Assembly: GCA_016707605.1 (NCBI GenBank)
Contig: JADJHJ010000010.1
Coordinates: 62,001 to 126,000 of the forward strand
Length of the DNA stretch: 64,000 nucleotides
Direction: 5' to 3'
From: Candidatus Promineofilum glycogenicum
GTDB taxonomy: Bacteria > Chloroflexota > Anaerolineae > Promineifilales > Promineifilaceae
The translations under genes were made by a program, and so were the position numbers. The notes under the pieces were generated by a model. The model did not search any database. It worked only from the letters and a program-made list of their open reading frames with translations, and was not told the origin of the DNA. This document shows positions 39,955-46,955 of the stretch, piece after piece. The number at the start of each line of letters is the position of its first letter. Within the stretch, counting starts at the first letter, position 1.

Positions 39955-40471
39955 GAAGTTAAGCCCCTTCCCGGATGATGTTGAATTTGTGATTCACTGA
40001 GGGGGTAACAGACAAAAGCGGCGCATAGGCAGCCGCTTATTCCCTCTTCCGGTTTTAAACTGTCGAACATTCTAGCACAAGCGCCTTGATCGGCAACCGC
40101 CCTAGGCGCGGCGACGGCTTACCGTGGGGGTGGCGTTGAGGAAACATTAACCAAGAGAGAGGGGTTAGGGGTTAGGGATTAGGGGATTAGGGGTTAGGGA
40201 TTAGGGATTAGGGATTAGGGGCCGCGTCGGGTGCGTCACACTTTCTGGAAGCGCGTTGGGTGCGTCCCACTTTCCGGAGTGGGTCGCACCTTCTGGTGGG
40301 ACTTGAAGAAGGTGCGATGCACTTCAGAAAGTGCAACGCACCGGGATGCGTGCTATACTTTGCCGTGAACCCGGTGCGCCGGGAAGATAGAACTGAGGGG
40401 GAGAGACGTGACTTTTATCCGTCGATCCAGCCCGACGGGGTTAGCCAATAGCACCAAGGAGACCACCTAAA
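39955..40471. other. Long intergenic region with TTAGGG-like and GTGCG inverted words
   Basis: 517 bases without a gene. 40162-40221 is a run of GGGTTAGGGATTAGGG words resembling telomere repeats. 40225-40345 holds imperfect inverted words GGTGCGTCCCACTTTC, GTGGGTCGCACCTTC and CAGAAAGTGC. The weak open frame at 40260-40451 is built from these repeats and is not called. An AAGGAG ribosome-binding site for the SCP2 gene lies at about 40457. Confidence 0.7.
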
Positions 40472-40792
40472 ATGAGTGTAGCCGATCTGTTCAATACCAT
40501 GCCGTCGCGCTTCCAGGCCGACAAGGCAGCCGACACCGCGATGGGGATTCTGTTCGATTTGAGCGGCGCCGATGGCGGGCAGTGGTACGTCAACATCGCC
40601 GGCGGGCAGTTGGCCGTCAGCGAAGGCGCGCCGGCCGCCGCCCCCAGCGCCACGGTCAAGATGACGTCCGAGGACTTCCAGGCCCTGTCCAGCGGCAGCC
40701 TGAACCCGATGATGGCCTTCATGACCGGCAAGGTCAAGGTCGAGGGCGATCTGAATTCGGTGATGAAGTTTCAGCAGTTGGTCGGGTTTTAG
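40472..40792 (+). CDS. SCP-2 sterol-transfer family protein
   Basis: 106 residues, a single SCP2 domain: LFDLSGADGGQWYVNIAGGQLAV, APSATVKMTSEDFQALSSGSLN, MMAFMTGKVKVEGDLNSVMKFQQLV. These small proteins bind lipids or hydrophobic ligands in the cytosol; in bacteria their ligands are mostly unknown. AAGGAG 10 bases before the ATG. Followed by three tandem units of a 45-bp palindromic repeat. Confidence 0.92.
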   Translation: MSVADLFNTMPSRFQADKAADTAMGILFDLSGADGGQWYVNIAGGQLAVSEGAPAAAPSATVKMTSEDFQALSSGSLNPMMAFMTGKVKVEGDLNSVMKFQQLVGF

Positions 40793-40798
40793 TGACTA

Positions 40799-40918
40799 GT
40801 AGGGGCGGGTCTTAGACCCGCCCCTACGTGTTACAGGTCAGGTGTAGGGGCGGGTCTTAGACCCGCCCCTACGTGTTACAGGTCAGGTGTAGGGGCGGGT
40901 CTGAGACCGCCATGTTCT
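40799..40918. repeat. Tandem 45-bp palindromic element, GTAGGGGCGGGTC family
   Basis: GTAGGGGCGGGTC-TTA-GACCCGCCCCTAC followed by GTGTTACAGGTCAGGT, repeated with a 45-base period at 40801, 40846 and 40891 (the last truncated). A single copy is inside the VWA gene at 47970-47999. It lies between the convergent SCP2 and amidohydrolase genes and can act as terminator. Confidence 0.9.
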
Positions 40919-42923
40919 AGGCCGCGATCTTTTCGGCGTTGGCGCTGAGGGCGATTTCGGCGTATTCGCGCCGCTCGCACTGATCCAGGTCTAGCCCGAA
41001 CTGGCCCAGCAGTTCGGCGATGAGGCCGGCCTTGCGCTCGGCGTCGGTGCGCGACCAGGTGCGGGCCTTGATCTCCAGGAAGTAGCCCGGCAGCGCCGGC
41101 TCCAGCACGCGGTCGAGATTGATGGCGAAGTCGGTCGCCTTGTAGAGGATGTGCCAGCGATAGCGGTCCTTGTGGACGCGCAACTCGCGGGCCGGGGCGA
41201 AGTACTCCTGATAGAAGCGCAGGCTGCGGTCGGCCGTGGCCAGGAAGCGCGACCGGGAGAGCATGACCGCGTTGGGGAACTCCTCGCGCTCCCCCTCGCC
41301 GATGAGCGTCAGCCGGGCGCGCACCTGGGTCACTTCGCCGGCCTCGTTGATGAACTCATCCTCGCGATAGCGCAGCCGGGCCGCGTCGGGGTCGCCGCTG
41401 TCGAATAGGAAGTAGTGGTCGTACTGCCGGTAGTGGCCAACGCGCATGACCTGGATGGCGTCGCTCTCCAGCGTGTGGTGGACGATGGCGTCGTCGTCCA
41501 ACGGCGCTTTCACCTGCACCTCGAAGCTCTCCAACCGCTGGACGCCGGACAGCAGCACCAGCTTGTTATAGGGGCTGGCCTCGCGCTCCATGACAAAGGC
41601 GTCGATCTTCCGGGCCGCTTCGATCGCCTCGACCCGCGCCGCGTCCTCGTCCACGGTCAGCAGCACGCGGTCGCGCATCAGCCAGCGGCCGTTGCACAAC
41701 ACGTGGGCCACGTCGCTGCTCTTGCTGCTGTAGACGATGCGCGAGTAGACGGCGTCGGGGTGGTTGTGGAAGTGGGGCTGGTTGTGGATGCCGGTCATGT
41801 CGCGCACGGCGATGTCGGCCCGCTTGCCCGGCTCCAGGCTGCCCGTCAGATGGCCCATGTGGATGGCCCGCGCGCCGCTGATGGTGGCGATCTCCAATGT
41901 CTGGCGGGCGGGCAGGACGGTCGGGTTCTGCGCCGCCACCTTGCCGATGAATGACGCCAGTCGCATCTCCTCGACCATGTCCAGGTCGTTGTTGCTGGCC
42001 GGGCCGTCGGTGCCCACGCCGACCTTCAGCCCCAGCTTGAGCATCTGGGCCACCGGGGCGATGCCGCTGGCCAGCTTCAGGTTGCTCGATGGGCAGTGGG
42101 CCACGCCCGCGCCGATGCGCCGCAGGCTGTGCATATCCTGTTCGTCAATGTGGACGCAGTGGGCAGCCAGGAGCTTGGTGTCCAGGATGCCGTGCTGCTC
42201 CAGCCAGGCGACGACCGACATGTGGTTCTGGTTGACGCTGTTGTCGGCCTCCAGCTTCGTCTCGCTGACGTGGGTGTGCAGCGGCACGTCGAAGGCGCGG
42301 GCCAGATCGGCGCAGGCCAGCAGCAGCTCCGGCGTGGCCGTATACCAGGCGTGGGGGGCCACGGCCGGCTGGATGAGCGGGTGGCCGTTCCAGCGCTTGA
42401 TGAAGCGGCGGCAGAGCACCAGGGCGTCCTCGAACGTCTCGGCGTCGGGCGCGGGGAAGACGAGAATCGTCTGGCCCAGCAGGGCGCGCATGCCGATCTC
42501 GGCCACCTGCTCGGCGATGGCCTCTTCATAATAGAACATGTCGGCGAACGAGGTGACGCCGGAGCGGATCATCTCGGCGCAGGCGACGCGCGCGCCCAGC
42601 TTGACGAACTCCGGCGTGACGAACTCGCGCTCGACGGGCATCAGGTAGCCCAGCCAGACGTCGAGGCGCAGGTCGTCGTTCAGGCCGCGCATGAGGGTCA
42701 TGGGGATGTGGGTGTGGGCGTTGACCAGGCCGGGCATGATGACCGTGTCGGTGCAGTCGATCTCTTCCTCGGCCCGGTAGGCGCGGGCGATCTCGGCCGT
42801 TGGCCCGACGGCGACGATGGAGTCGCCGCGGATGGCCACCGCGCCGTCTTCGAACACGTCGTACTTCTCATTCATCGTGACGACGGTTCCGCCGCGCAGC
42901 AGGATGTCTACGGGTTCAGTCAT
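40917..42923 (-). CDS. Amidohydrolase fused to a CYTH-like domain
   Basis: 668 residues. The N-terminal ~450 residues are a metal-dependent deaminase of the SAH/MTA deaminase (ATZ/TRZ) type: VIMPGLVNAHTHIPMTLMRG, VAPHAWYTATPELL, PLHTHVSETKLE, AAHCVHIDEQDM, VGTDGPASNNDLDM, GHLTGSLEPGKRADI. The C-terminal ~200 residues are a CYTH-like tunnel fold: ESFEVQVKAPLDDDAI at its first strand, RLRYREDEF, YRWHILYKATDFAINLDRV, LPGYFLEIKARTWSRTDAERK. CYTH enzymes act on triphosphates (adenylate cyclase, thiamine triphosphatase, triphosphate tunnel enzymes). The combination suggests nucleoside/nucleotide salvage or signalling; it is not one I know. Cytosolic. Confidence 0.85.
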   Translation of the reverse strand: MTEPVDILLRGGTVVTMNEKYDVFEDGAVAIRGDSIVAVGPTAEIARAYRAEEEIDCTDTVIMPGLVNAHTHIPMTLMRGLNDDLRLDVWLGYLMPVEREFVTPEFVKLGARVACAEMIRSGVTSFADMFYYEEAIAEQVAEIGMRALLGQTILVFPAPDAETFEDALVLCRRFIKRWNGHPLIQPAVAPHAWYTATPELLLACADLARAFDVPLHTHVSETKLEADNSVNQNHMSVVAWLEQHGILDTKLLAAHCVHIDEQDMHSLRRIGAGVAHCPSSNLKLASGIAPVAQMLKLGLKVGVGTDGPASNNDLDMVEEMRLASFIGKVAAQNPTVLPARQTLEIATISGARAIHMGHLTGSLEPGKRADIAVRDMTGIHNQPHFHNHPDAVYSRIVYSSKSSDVAHVLCNGRWLMRDRVLLTVDEDAARVEAIEAARKIDAFVMEREASPYNKLVLLSGVQRLESFEVQVKAPLDDDAIVHHTLESDAIQVMRVGHYRQYDHYFLFDSGDPDAARLRYREDEFINEAGEVTQVRARLTLIGEGEREEFPNAVMLSRSRFLATADRSLRFYQEYFAPARELRVHKDRYRWHILYKATDFAINLDRVLEPALPGYFLEIKARTWSRTDAERKAGLIAELLGQFGLDLDQCERREYAEIALSANAEKIAA

Positions 42924-42949
42924 GTGGGTCTCCTGAGTTGGTGGTCAGT

Positions 42950-43170
42950 TCCAGTATTCAGCAGGTCAGTAGGTCAGCAGGTCAGTCGTTGATCGTTGGT
43001 CGACGGATTGTGATTTGTGGCCCGTCGTCAGTCGGCGGTCATCCTTCATCCCTCATCCTTCATCCTTCATTCAAACTCATTATAGCGATTCCTGTTATAA
43101 TCGGTAGGCAGACAGGGGCAAAAAGGCGCGCAGTGCAGCTCTTAAAATCTGTGGAATCTGCGTAATCTGT
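42950..43170. other. Intergenic word repeats before the nucleoside phosphorylase gene
   Basis: The 275 bases between the divergent amidohydrolase and nucleoside phosphorylase genes hold GCAGGTCAGTAGGTCAGCAGGTCAG (42961-42985), a CCTTCATCCCTCATCC run near 43045, and AATCTGTGGAATCTGCGTAATCTG near 43145. No gene was seen; a promoter was not resolved. Confidence 0.6.
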
Positions 43171-43198
43171 GGTTCCTCTCTCTTCGGAGGTCTGAGCA

Positions 43199-44515
43199 TT
43201 GACGATACGAATGGTGGATGTGCTCGCCCGCAAGCGCGACGGGGGCGAGTTAACGGGCGAGGAGATCGCCTTTTTCGTGCGCGAGTATGCCGCCGGGGCC
43301 ATCCCCGACTATCAGGCCGCGGCGCTGCTGATGGCCATCTATCTGCGCGGCATGAACCGGCGCGAGACGGTCGATCTGACCCTGGCGATGGCCCACTCCG
43401 GCGAACTGCTCGACCTGCATGATATTGCCCCGCGCATCGTCGATAAGCACTCCTCCGGCGGCGTGGGCGACAAGACCAGCCTGGCCGTGCTGCCGCTGGT
43501 GGCGGCCTGTGGCGTGCCGGTGGGCAAGATGAGCGGCCGCGGCCTGGGCAGCAGCGGCGGCACGCTGGACAAGATGGAGTCGTTCGCCGGCTGGTCGCCG
43601 GAACTGTCGCTGGCGCAGTTCAAGCGCCAGTTGCGCGACATCGGCCTGGTGCTGGCCGGGCAGACGGCCGACCTGGCCCCGGCCGACGGCAAGCTCTACG
43701 CCCTGCGCGACGTGACGGCCACCGTCAGCAACCGCTCGCTCATCGCCGCGTCGATCATGTCCAAGAAGCTGGCCGCCGGGGCCGACGCCATCGTGCTGGA
43801 CGTGAAGGCCGGCAGCGGCGCGTTCATGCCCACCGTCGCGGCGGCCGAAGACCTGGCCCGGCTGATGGTCGAGATCGGCGCCGACGCCGGGCGAGAGGTC
43901 GTGGCCCTCATCTCCGACATGAACCAGCCCCTCGGCCACGCCGTGGGCAACGCTCTGGAAGTGAAAGAGGCCATCGCCGCGCTACAGGGCGGCGGGCCGG
44001 ACGAGTTCTGGCAGCACTGCCTGACTGTGGCGGCGACGATGGTGCGGCTGGCCGGGGCGGCGGCCACGGACGACGAGGCGCGCGCCCTCATCACGGCGGC
44101 GCGGGCCGACGGCCGCGGCCTGGCCAAACTCCGCCAACTGGTCGTGGCCCAGGGCGGCGACGGCCGGCAGGTGGACGACCCCAGCCGGCTGCCGCAGGCG
44201 CGCTACGTCGAACCGATTGAGGCCACCGGCAGCGGCACCGTGGCGGCGATGGACACGGGCGAATTGGGCTGGGTGTGCGTGCGCTGCGGCGGCGGCCGGC
44301 TGGTCAAATCCGACCGCATCGATCCCGGCGTCGGCTTCCTGCTGACGGCCAAGATCGGCGACACCATCGAGAAGGGGCAGGTCATCGGCGAGATTCATGC
44401 CAACGACGACATGACCCTGCAACAGGCGCAACGCGACATCCCGGCGGCGCTGACGCTGTCGCCCGACCCTGTCGCCCCGCCGCCGTTGTTTTATGCGACG
44501 ATCAATGGGGAGTGA
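43199..44515 (+). CDS. pdp: Pyrimidine-nucleoside / thymidine phosphorylase
   Basis: 438 residues. Reversibly splits thymidine or uridine with phosphate. Seen: VDVLARKRDGGELTGEEI at the start, LTLAMAHSGELLDL, the phosphate/nucleoside loop DKHSSGGVGDKTSL, KMSGRGLGSSGGTLDKMESF, DVTATVSNRSLIAASIMSKK, VKAGSGAFMP, and a C-terminal alpha/beta domain with GDTIEKGQVIGEIH. The start is TTG at 43199, placed 8 bases after GGAGG; an ATG 12 bases later is too far from that site. Neighbouring amidohydrolase (divergent) and the kinase that follows fit nucleoside/sugar salvage. Confidence 0.95.
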   Translation: MTIRMVDVLARKRDGGELTGEEIAFFVREYAAGAIPDYQAAALLMAIYLRGMNRRETVDLTLAMAHSGELLDLHDIAPRIVDKHSSGGVGDKTSLAVLPLVAACGVPVGKMSGRGLGSSGGTLDKMESFAGWSPELSLAQFKRQLRDIGLVLAGQTADLAPADGKLYALRDVTATVSNRSLIAASIMSKKLAAGADAIVLDVKAGSGAFMPTVAAAEDLARLMVEIGADAGREVVALISDMNQPLGHAVGNALEVKEAIAALQGGGPDEFWQHCLTVAATMVRLAGAAATDDEARALITAARADGRGLAKLRQLVVAQGGDGRQVDDPSRLPQARYVEPIEATGSGTVAAMDTGELGWVCVRCGGGRLVKSDRIDPGVGFLLTAKIGDTIEKGQVIGEIHANDDMTLQQAQRDIPAALTLSPDPVAPPPLFYATINGE

Positions 44516-44680
44516 ATGACCGCCGACCGACGACCACTGACCGCCGCTTGGGGACGACAGACGACAGATGAAAGCCGGAGAACACTTTCCGGCTGAGGTC
44601 TGTCTTTCGTCGTCTGTCCTCTGTTGTCTCGGTTCTGGCAGCCGTCGGCGGTCGTTGGTCGGCGGTCGTTTTAAGGAGAA
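44515..44680. repeat. Inverted GGTCGGCGGTC and ACGACAGACG words
   Basis: Direct words GACCGCCGACCGACGACCACTGACC at 44518-44543 are answered by CGTCGGCGGTCGTTGGTCGGCGGTC at 44643-44668. Inside are ACGACAGACGACAGATGAAAG and its inverse, around a GCCGGAGAACACTTTCCGGC hairpin. It forms a nested hairpin between two genes of the same direction. Confidence 0.75.
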
Positions 44681-44688
44681 GGAGTGAC

Positions 44689-45465
44689 ATGGAACTACTC
44701 GGCATCGACATCGGCGGTTCGGGCATCAAGGGGGCCATTGTCAACGCGGCCACCGGCGAACTGGTTACGGAGCGGCTACGCGCGCCGTCGCCGGCCACCT
44801 TCCAGCCCGACGACGTGGTGGCCACCGTGGCCGACCTGGTGAAGCAGTTCGGCTACAACGGCCCCATCGGCGTCGGCTTCCCGGCGGTGGTCATGCGCGG
44901 CCAGGTGATGACGCCGCCGACGGCGCTGGCCTTCCCCGGCTGGGAGGGGGTCAATCTGGCCGAGCGCATCAGCGCCGCCACCGGCCACGCCACGACCGTC
45001 GGCAACGACGCCGACGTGGCCTGCCTGGCCGAGATGCACTTCGGCGCGGGCAAGGACGAGCGCGGCGTGGTGATGGTCTTCACCATCGGCACGGGCATCG
45101 GCAGCGCGCTGTTCATCGACCGCCATCTGGTGCCCAACTTCGAACTGGGGCGGGTCTTCCTGCGCGACAGCAAGAAGACGGCCGAGCAGTGGGCGTCCGA
45201 CCGCGTGCGCGAGCAGGACGGGCTGGGCTGGAAGGAGTGGGGTGGGCGGCTCAACCAGTACTTCCAGCACATCGAGTTGCTCTTCTGGCCGGACGTGATC
45301 ATCGTCGGCGGCGGGGTCAGCAAGAAACACGAGAAGTTCTTGCCGCTGATTCAGGTGAAGGCCAAGCTGCTGCCGGCGGCCTTCCGCAACGAGGCGGGCA
45401 TCGTCGGCGCGGCGATGGCCGCGCTGGACATGCACAGCCCGCAGCCGTGGGAGTTGCCGGGGTAG
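44689..45465 (+). CDS. ppgK: Polyphosphate glucokinase (ROK family)
   Basis: 258 residues. Phosphorylates glucose with polyphosphate (or ATP). Seen: LLGIDIGGSGIKGAIVN, the phosphate motif with the Ser-Gly typical of PPGK; GVGFPAVVMRGQVMTPP; TTVGNDADVACLAEM; VMVFTIGTGIGSALFIDRHLVPNFELGRV; then PDVIIVGGGVSKKHEKFLP. The GIGSALF..FELGRV order and total length fit PPGK rather than ordinary ROK kinases, which carry a CxxCGxxGC zinc site that is absent here. AAGGAG 9 bases before the ATG. Located 16 bases upstream of the AlbA-type regulator. Confidence 0.92.
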   Translation: MELLGIDIGGSGIKGAIVNAATGELVTERLRAPSPATFQPDDVVATVADLVKQFGYNGPIGVGFPAVVMRGQVMTPPTALAFPGWEGVNLAERISAATGHATTVGNDADVACLAEMHFGAGKDERGVVMVFTIGTGIGSALFIDRHLVPNFELGRVFLRDSKKTAEQWASDRVREQDGLGWKEWGGRLNQYFQHIELLFWPDVIIVGGGVSKKHEKFLPLIQVKAKLLPAAFRNEAGIVGAAMAALDMHSPQPWELPG

Positions 45466-45481
45466 GGGGGCACGCCGACAC

Positions 45482-46831
45482 ATGACGATCACCAAGCCCG
45501 GCCCCCGCACGGTGTACCTGCCCGGCCCGGCCGTGCTGCCGCTGGCCGAGACGCTGGTGGCGCTGGCCAACAGCGAGGGCGGGTTGATCGTGCTGGGCGT
45601 CGACCGCGACGGCCGGCCGGCGGGCGAGGTGTGGGAGGAAGAGGCCGAGTTGGGGCTGCGCGAGGCGGCGGCGCTGTGCCGGCCGCCCGTGCCGACCCAG
45701 TTCCAGGTGGTGGAGCTGCCCGGCGGGCGCTTTATCGGCATTAGCGTGCCGCGCAGCCTGGAGTTGCACAGCCTGGCCGACGGCCGCGTGCTGGTGCGCC
45801 AGCGCGACGAGAACCGGCCGCTGAGCGGCGAGGAGATTCGCGCCTTGACCATTGCCCGACCGACAGTTGACTTTGAAACGGAGACGGTTCCCGGCGCGCG
45901 CCCCGAAGACCTGGACACCGAGACGCTGGGCGAATACCTGAGCCGGCGCGAGACGCGCACCGGCAGCCGCGCCCCGTCGGTCAGCCAACTGATGGTCGAG
46001 ATCGGCGCGACCGACCGCGACGGCAACCCGACGCTCATCGGCGTGCTGCTGTTCGGCCGCAACCCGCAGGCCTTTTTGCCCCAGAGCGGCGTCAGCTTCG
46101 TCAAGTTCCTGGGCACCGAGCCGCGCGGCGAGGACGGCGGCGTGGGCTACGGCCGCCGCGCCGAACTGACCGGCCCGCTGGCGGCGATCATCGAGCGCGC
46201 CTGGTCCATCGTCTTCGACGAGATGCGCATCGGGGCCAAGGTCAACGACCTGGAGCGCGAGGAGTTGCTGGAGTACCCCCGCCGCGCCGTGCGCGAGGCG
46301 CTCATCAACGCCGTGGCCCACCGCGATTACCGCATCGCCGGGCGGCGCATCGAGATTCGCATGTACGCCGACCGGCTGGAGATCATCAGCCCCGGCGGCC
46401 TGCCCGGCTACATGACCCTCGACAATCTGGTGGAAGAGCACTTCTCGCGCAACCCGCGGCTGGTCAATGGCCTGTTCCAGTGGGGCTTCATCGAGGAGCT
46501 GGGGCTGGGCATCGACCAGATGATCGAGGAGATGGTGCAGGCCGGCCACCCGCCGCCGGAGTTCAAGGCCACGCCCCACTCCTTCACCGTCGTCCTGTCC
46601 AACAAGCGCGAGCGGGCCGTGGCCCCCAAGTGGACGCGCAGCATGAACGAGCGCCAGACGCGGGCGGTCAACTTCGTGCGCGAATCGGGCAGCATCACCA
46701 ACCGCGAGTACCGCCAGCTTTGCCCCGACGTGTCGCCGGAGACGTTGCGCCTCGACCTGGCCGACCTGGTGGATCGCGGCGTGCTGCTGAAGATCGGCTC
46801 CAAGAAGGGGACGTACTATATCCTCAAGTGA
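45482..46831 (+). CDS. AlbA_2/Schlafen-type ATPase-like transcriptional regulator
   Basis: 449 residues. N-terminal AlbA_2 domain (AETLVALANSEGGLIVLGVDRDG), a middle region with HATPase_c_4-like motif (EALINAVAHRDYRIAGRRIEIRMYADRLEIISPGG, FIEELGLGIDQM), and a C-terminal winged-helix region (NERQTRAVNFVRESGSITNREYRQL, RLDLADLVDRGVLLKIG). These proteins are called RecG-like helicases in old annotation, but they are putative DNA- or RNA-binding regulators. The gene follows ppgK by 16 bases; overlapping function with sugar metabolism is possible but not shown. Confidence 0.88.
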   Translation: MTITKPGPRTVYLPGPAVLPLAETLVALANSEGGLIVLGVDRDGRPAGEVWEEEAELGLREAAALCRPPVPTQFQVVELPGGRFIGISVPRSLELHSLADGRVLVRQRDENRPLSGEEIRALTIARPTVDFETETVPGARPEDLDTETLGEYLSRRETRTGSRAPSVSQLMVEIGATDRDGNPTLIGVLLFGRNPQAFLPQSGVSFVKFLGTEPRGEDGGVGYGRRAELTGPLAAIIERAWSIVFDEMRIGAKVNDLEREELLEYPRRAVREALINAVAHRDYRIAGRRIEIRMYADRLEIISPGGLPGYMTLDNLVEEHFSRNPRLVNGLFQWGFIEELGLGIDQMIEEMVQAGHPPPEFKATPHSFTVVLSNKRERAVAPKWTRSMNERQTRAVNFVRESGSITNREYRQLCPDVSPETLRLDLADLVDRGVLLKIGSKKGTYYILK

Positions 46832-46833
46832 CA

Positions 46834-46891
46834 TGTGGCACAGGTGTCTTCACCTGTGCTCCTGAACACAGGTGAAGACACCTGTGCCACA
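46834..46891. repeat. Perfect 25-bp inverted repeat, TGTGGCACAGG family, copy 2
   Basis: Arms 46834-46858 and 46867-46891 are perfectly complementary (8-base loop). Outer words equal copy 1 (33337-33412), but the inner CACAGGTG-TCTT-CACCTGTG differs in both halves by matched changes. Confidence 0.9.
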
Positions 46892-46955
46892 AAATATCCC
46901 AAGCTTTTTCCCAAATTGGGCCTTGGGATAAGTTGGGAAACGGACATTTATCCCC

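Noticed and set aside
40162..40345. CRISPR or coding sequence (40260-40451) in the SCP2 upstream region
   Set aside because: Short degenerate words; the frame is made of inverted repeats and has no ribosome-binding site.
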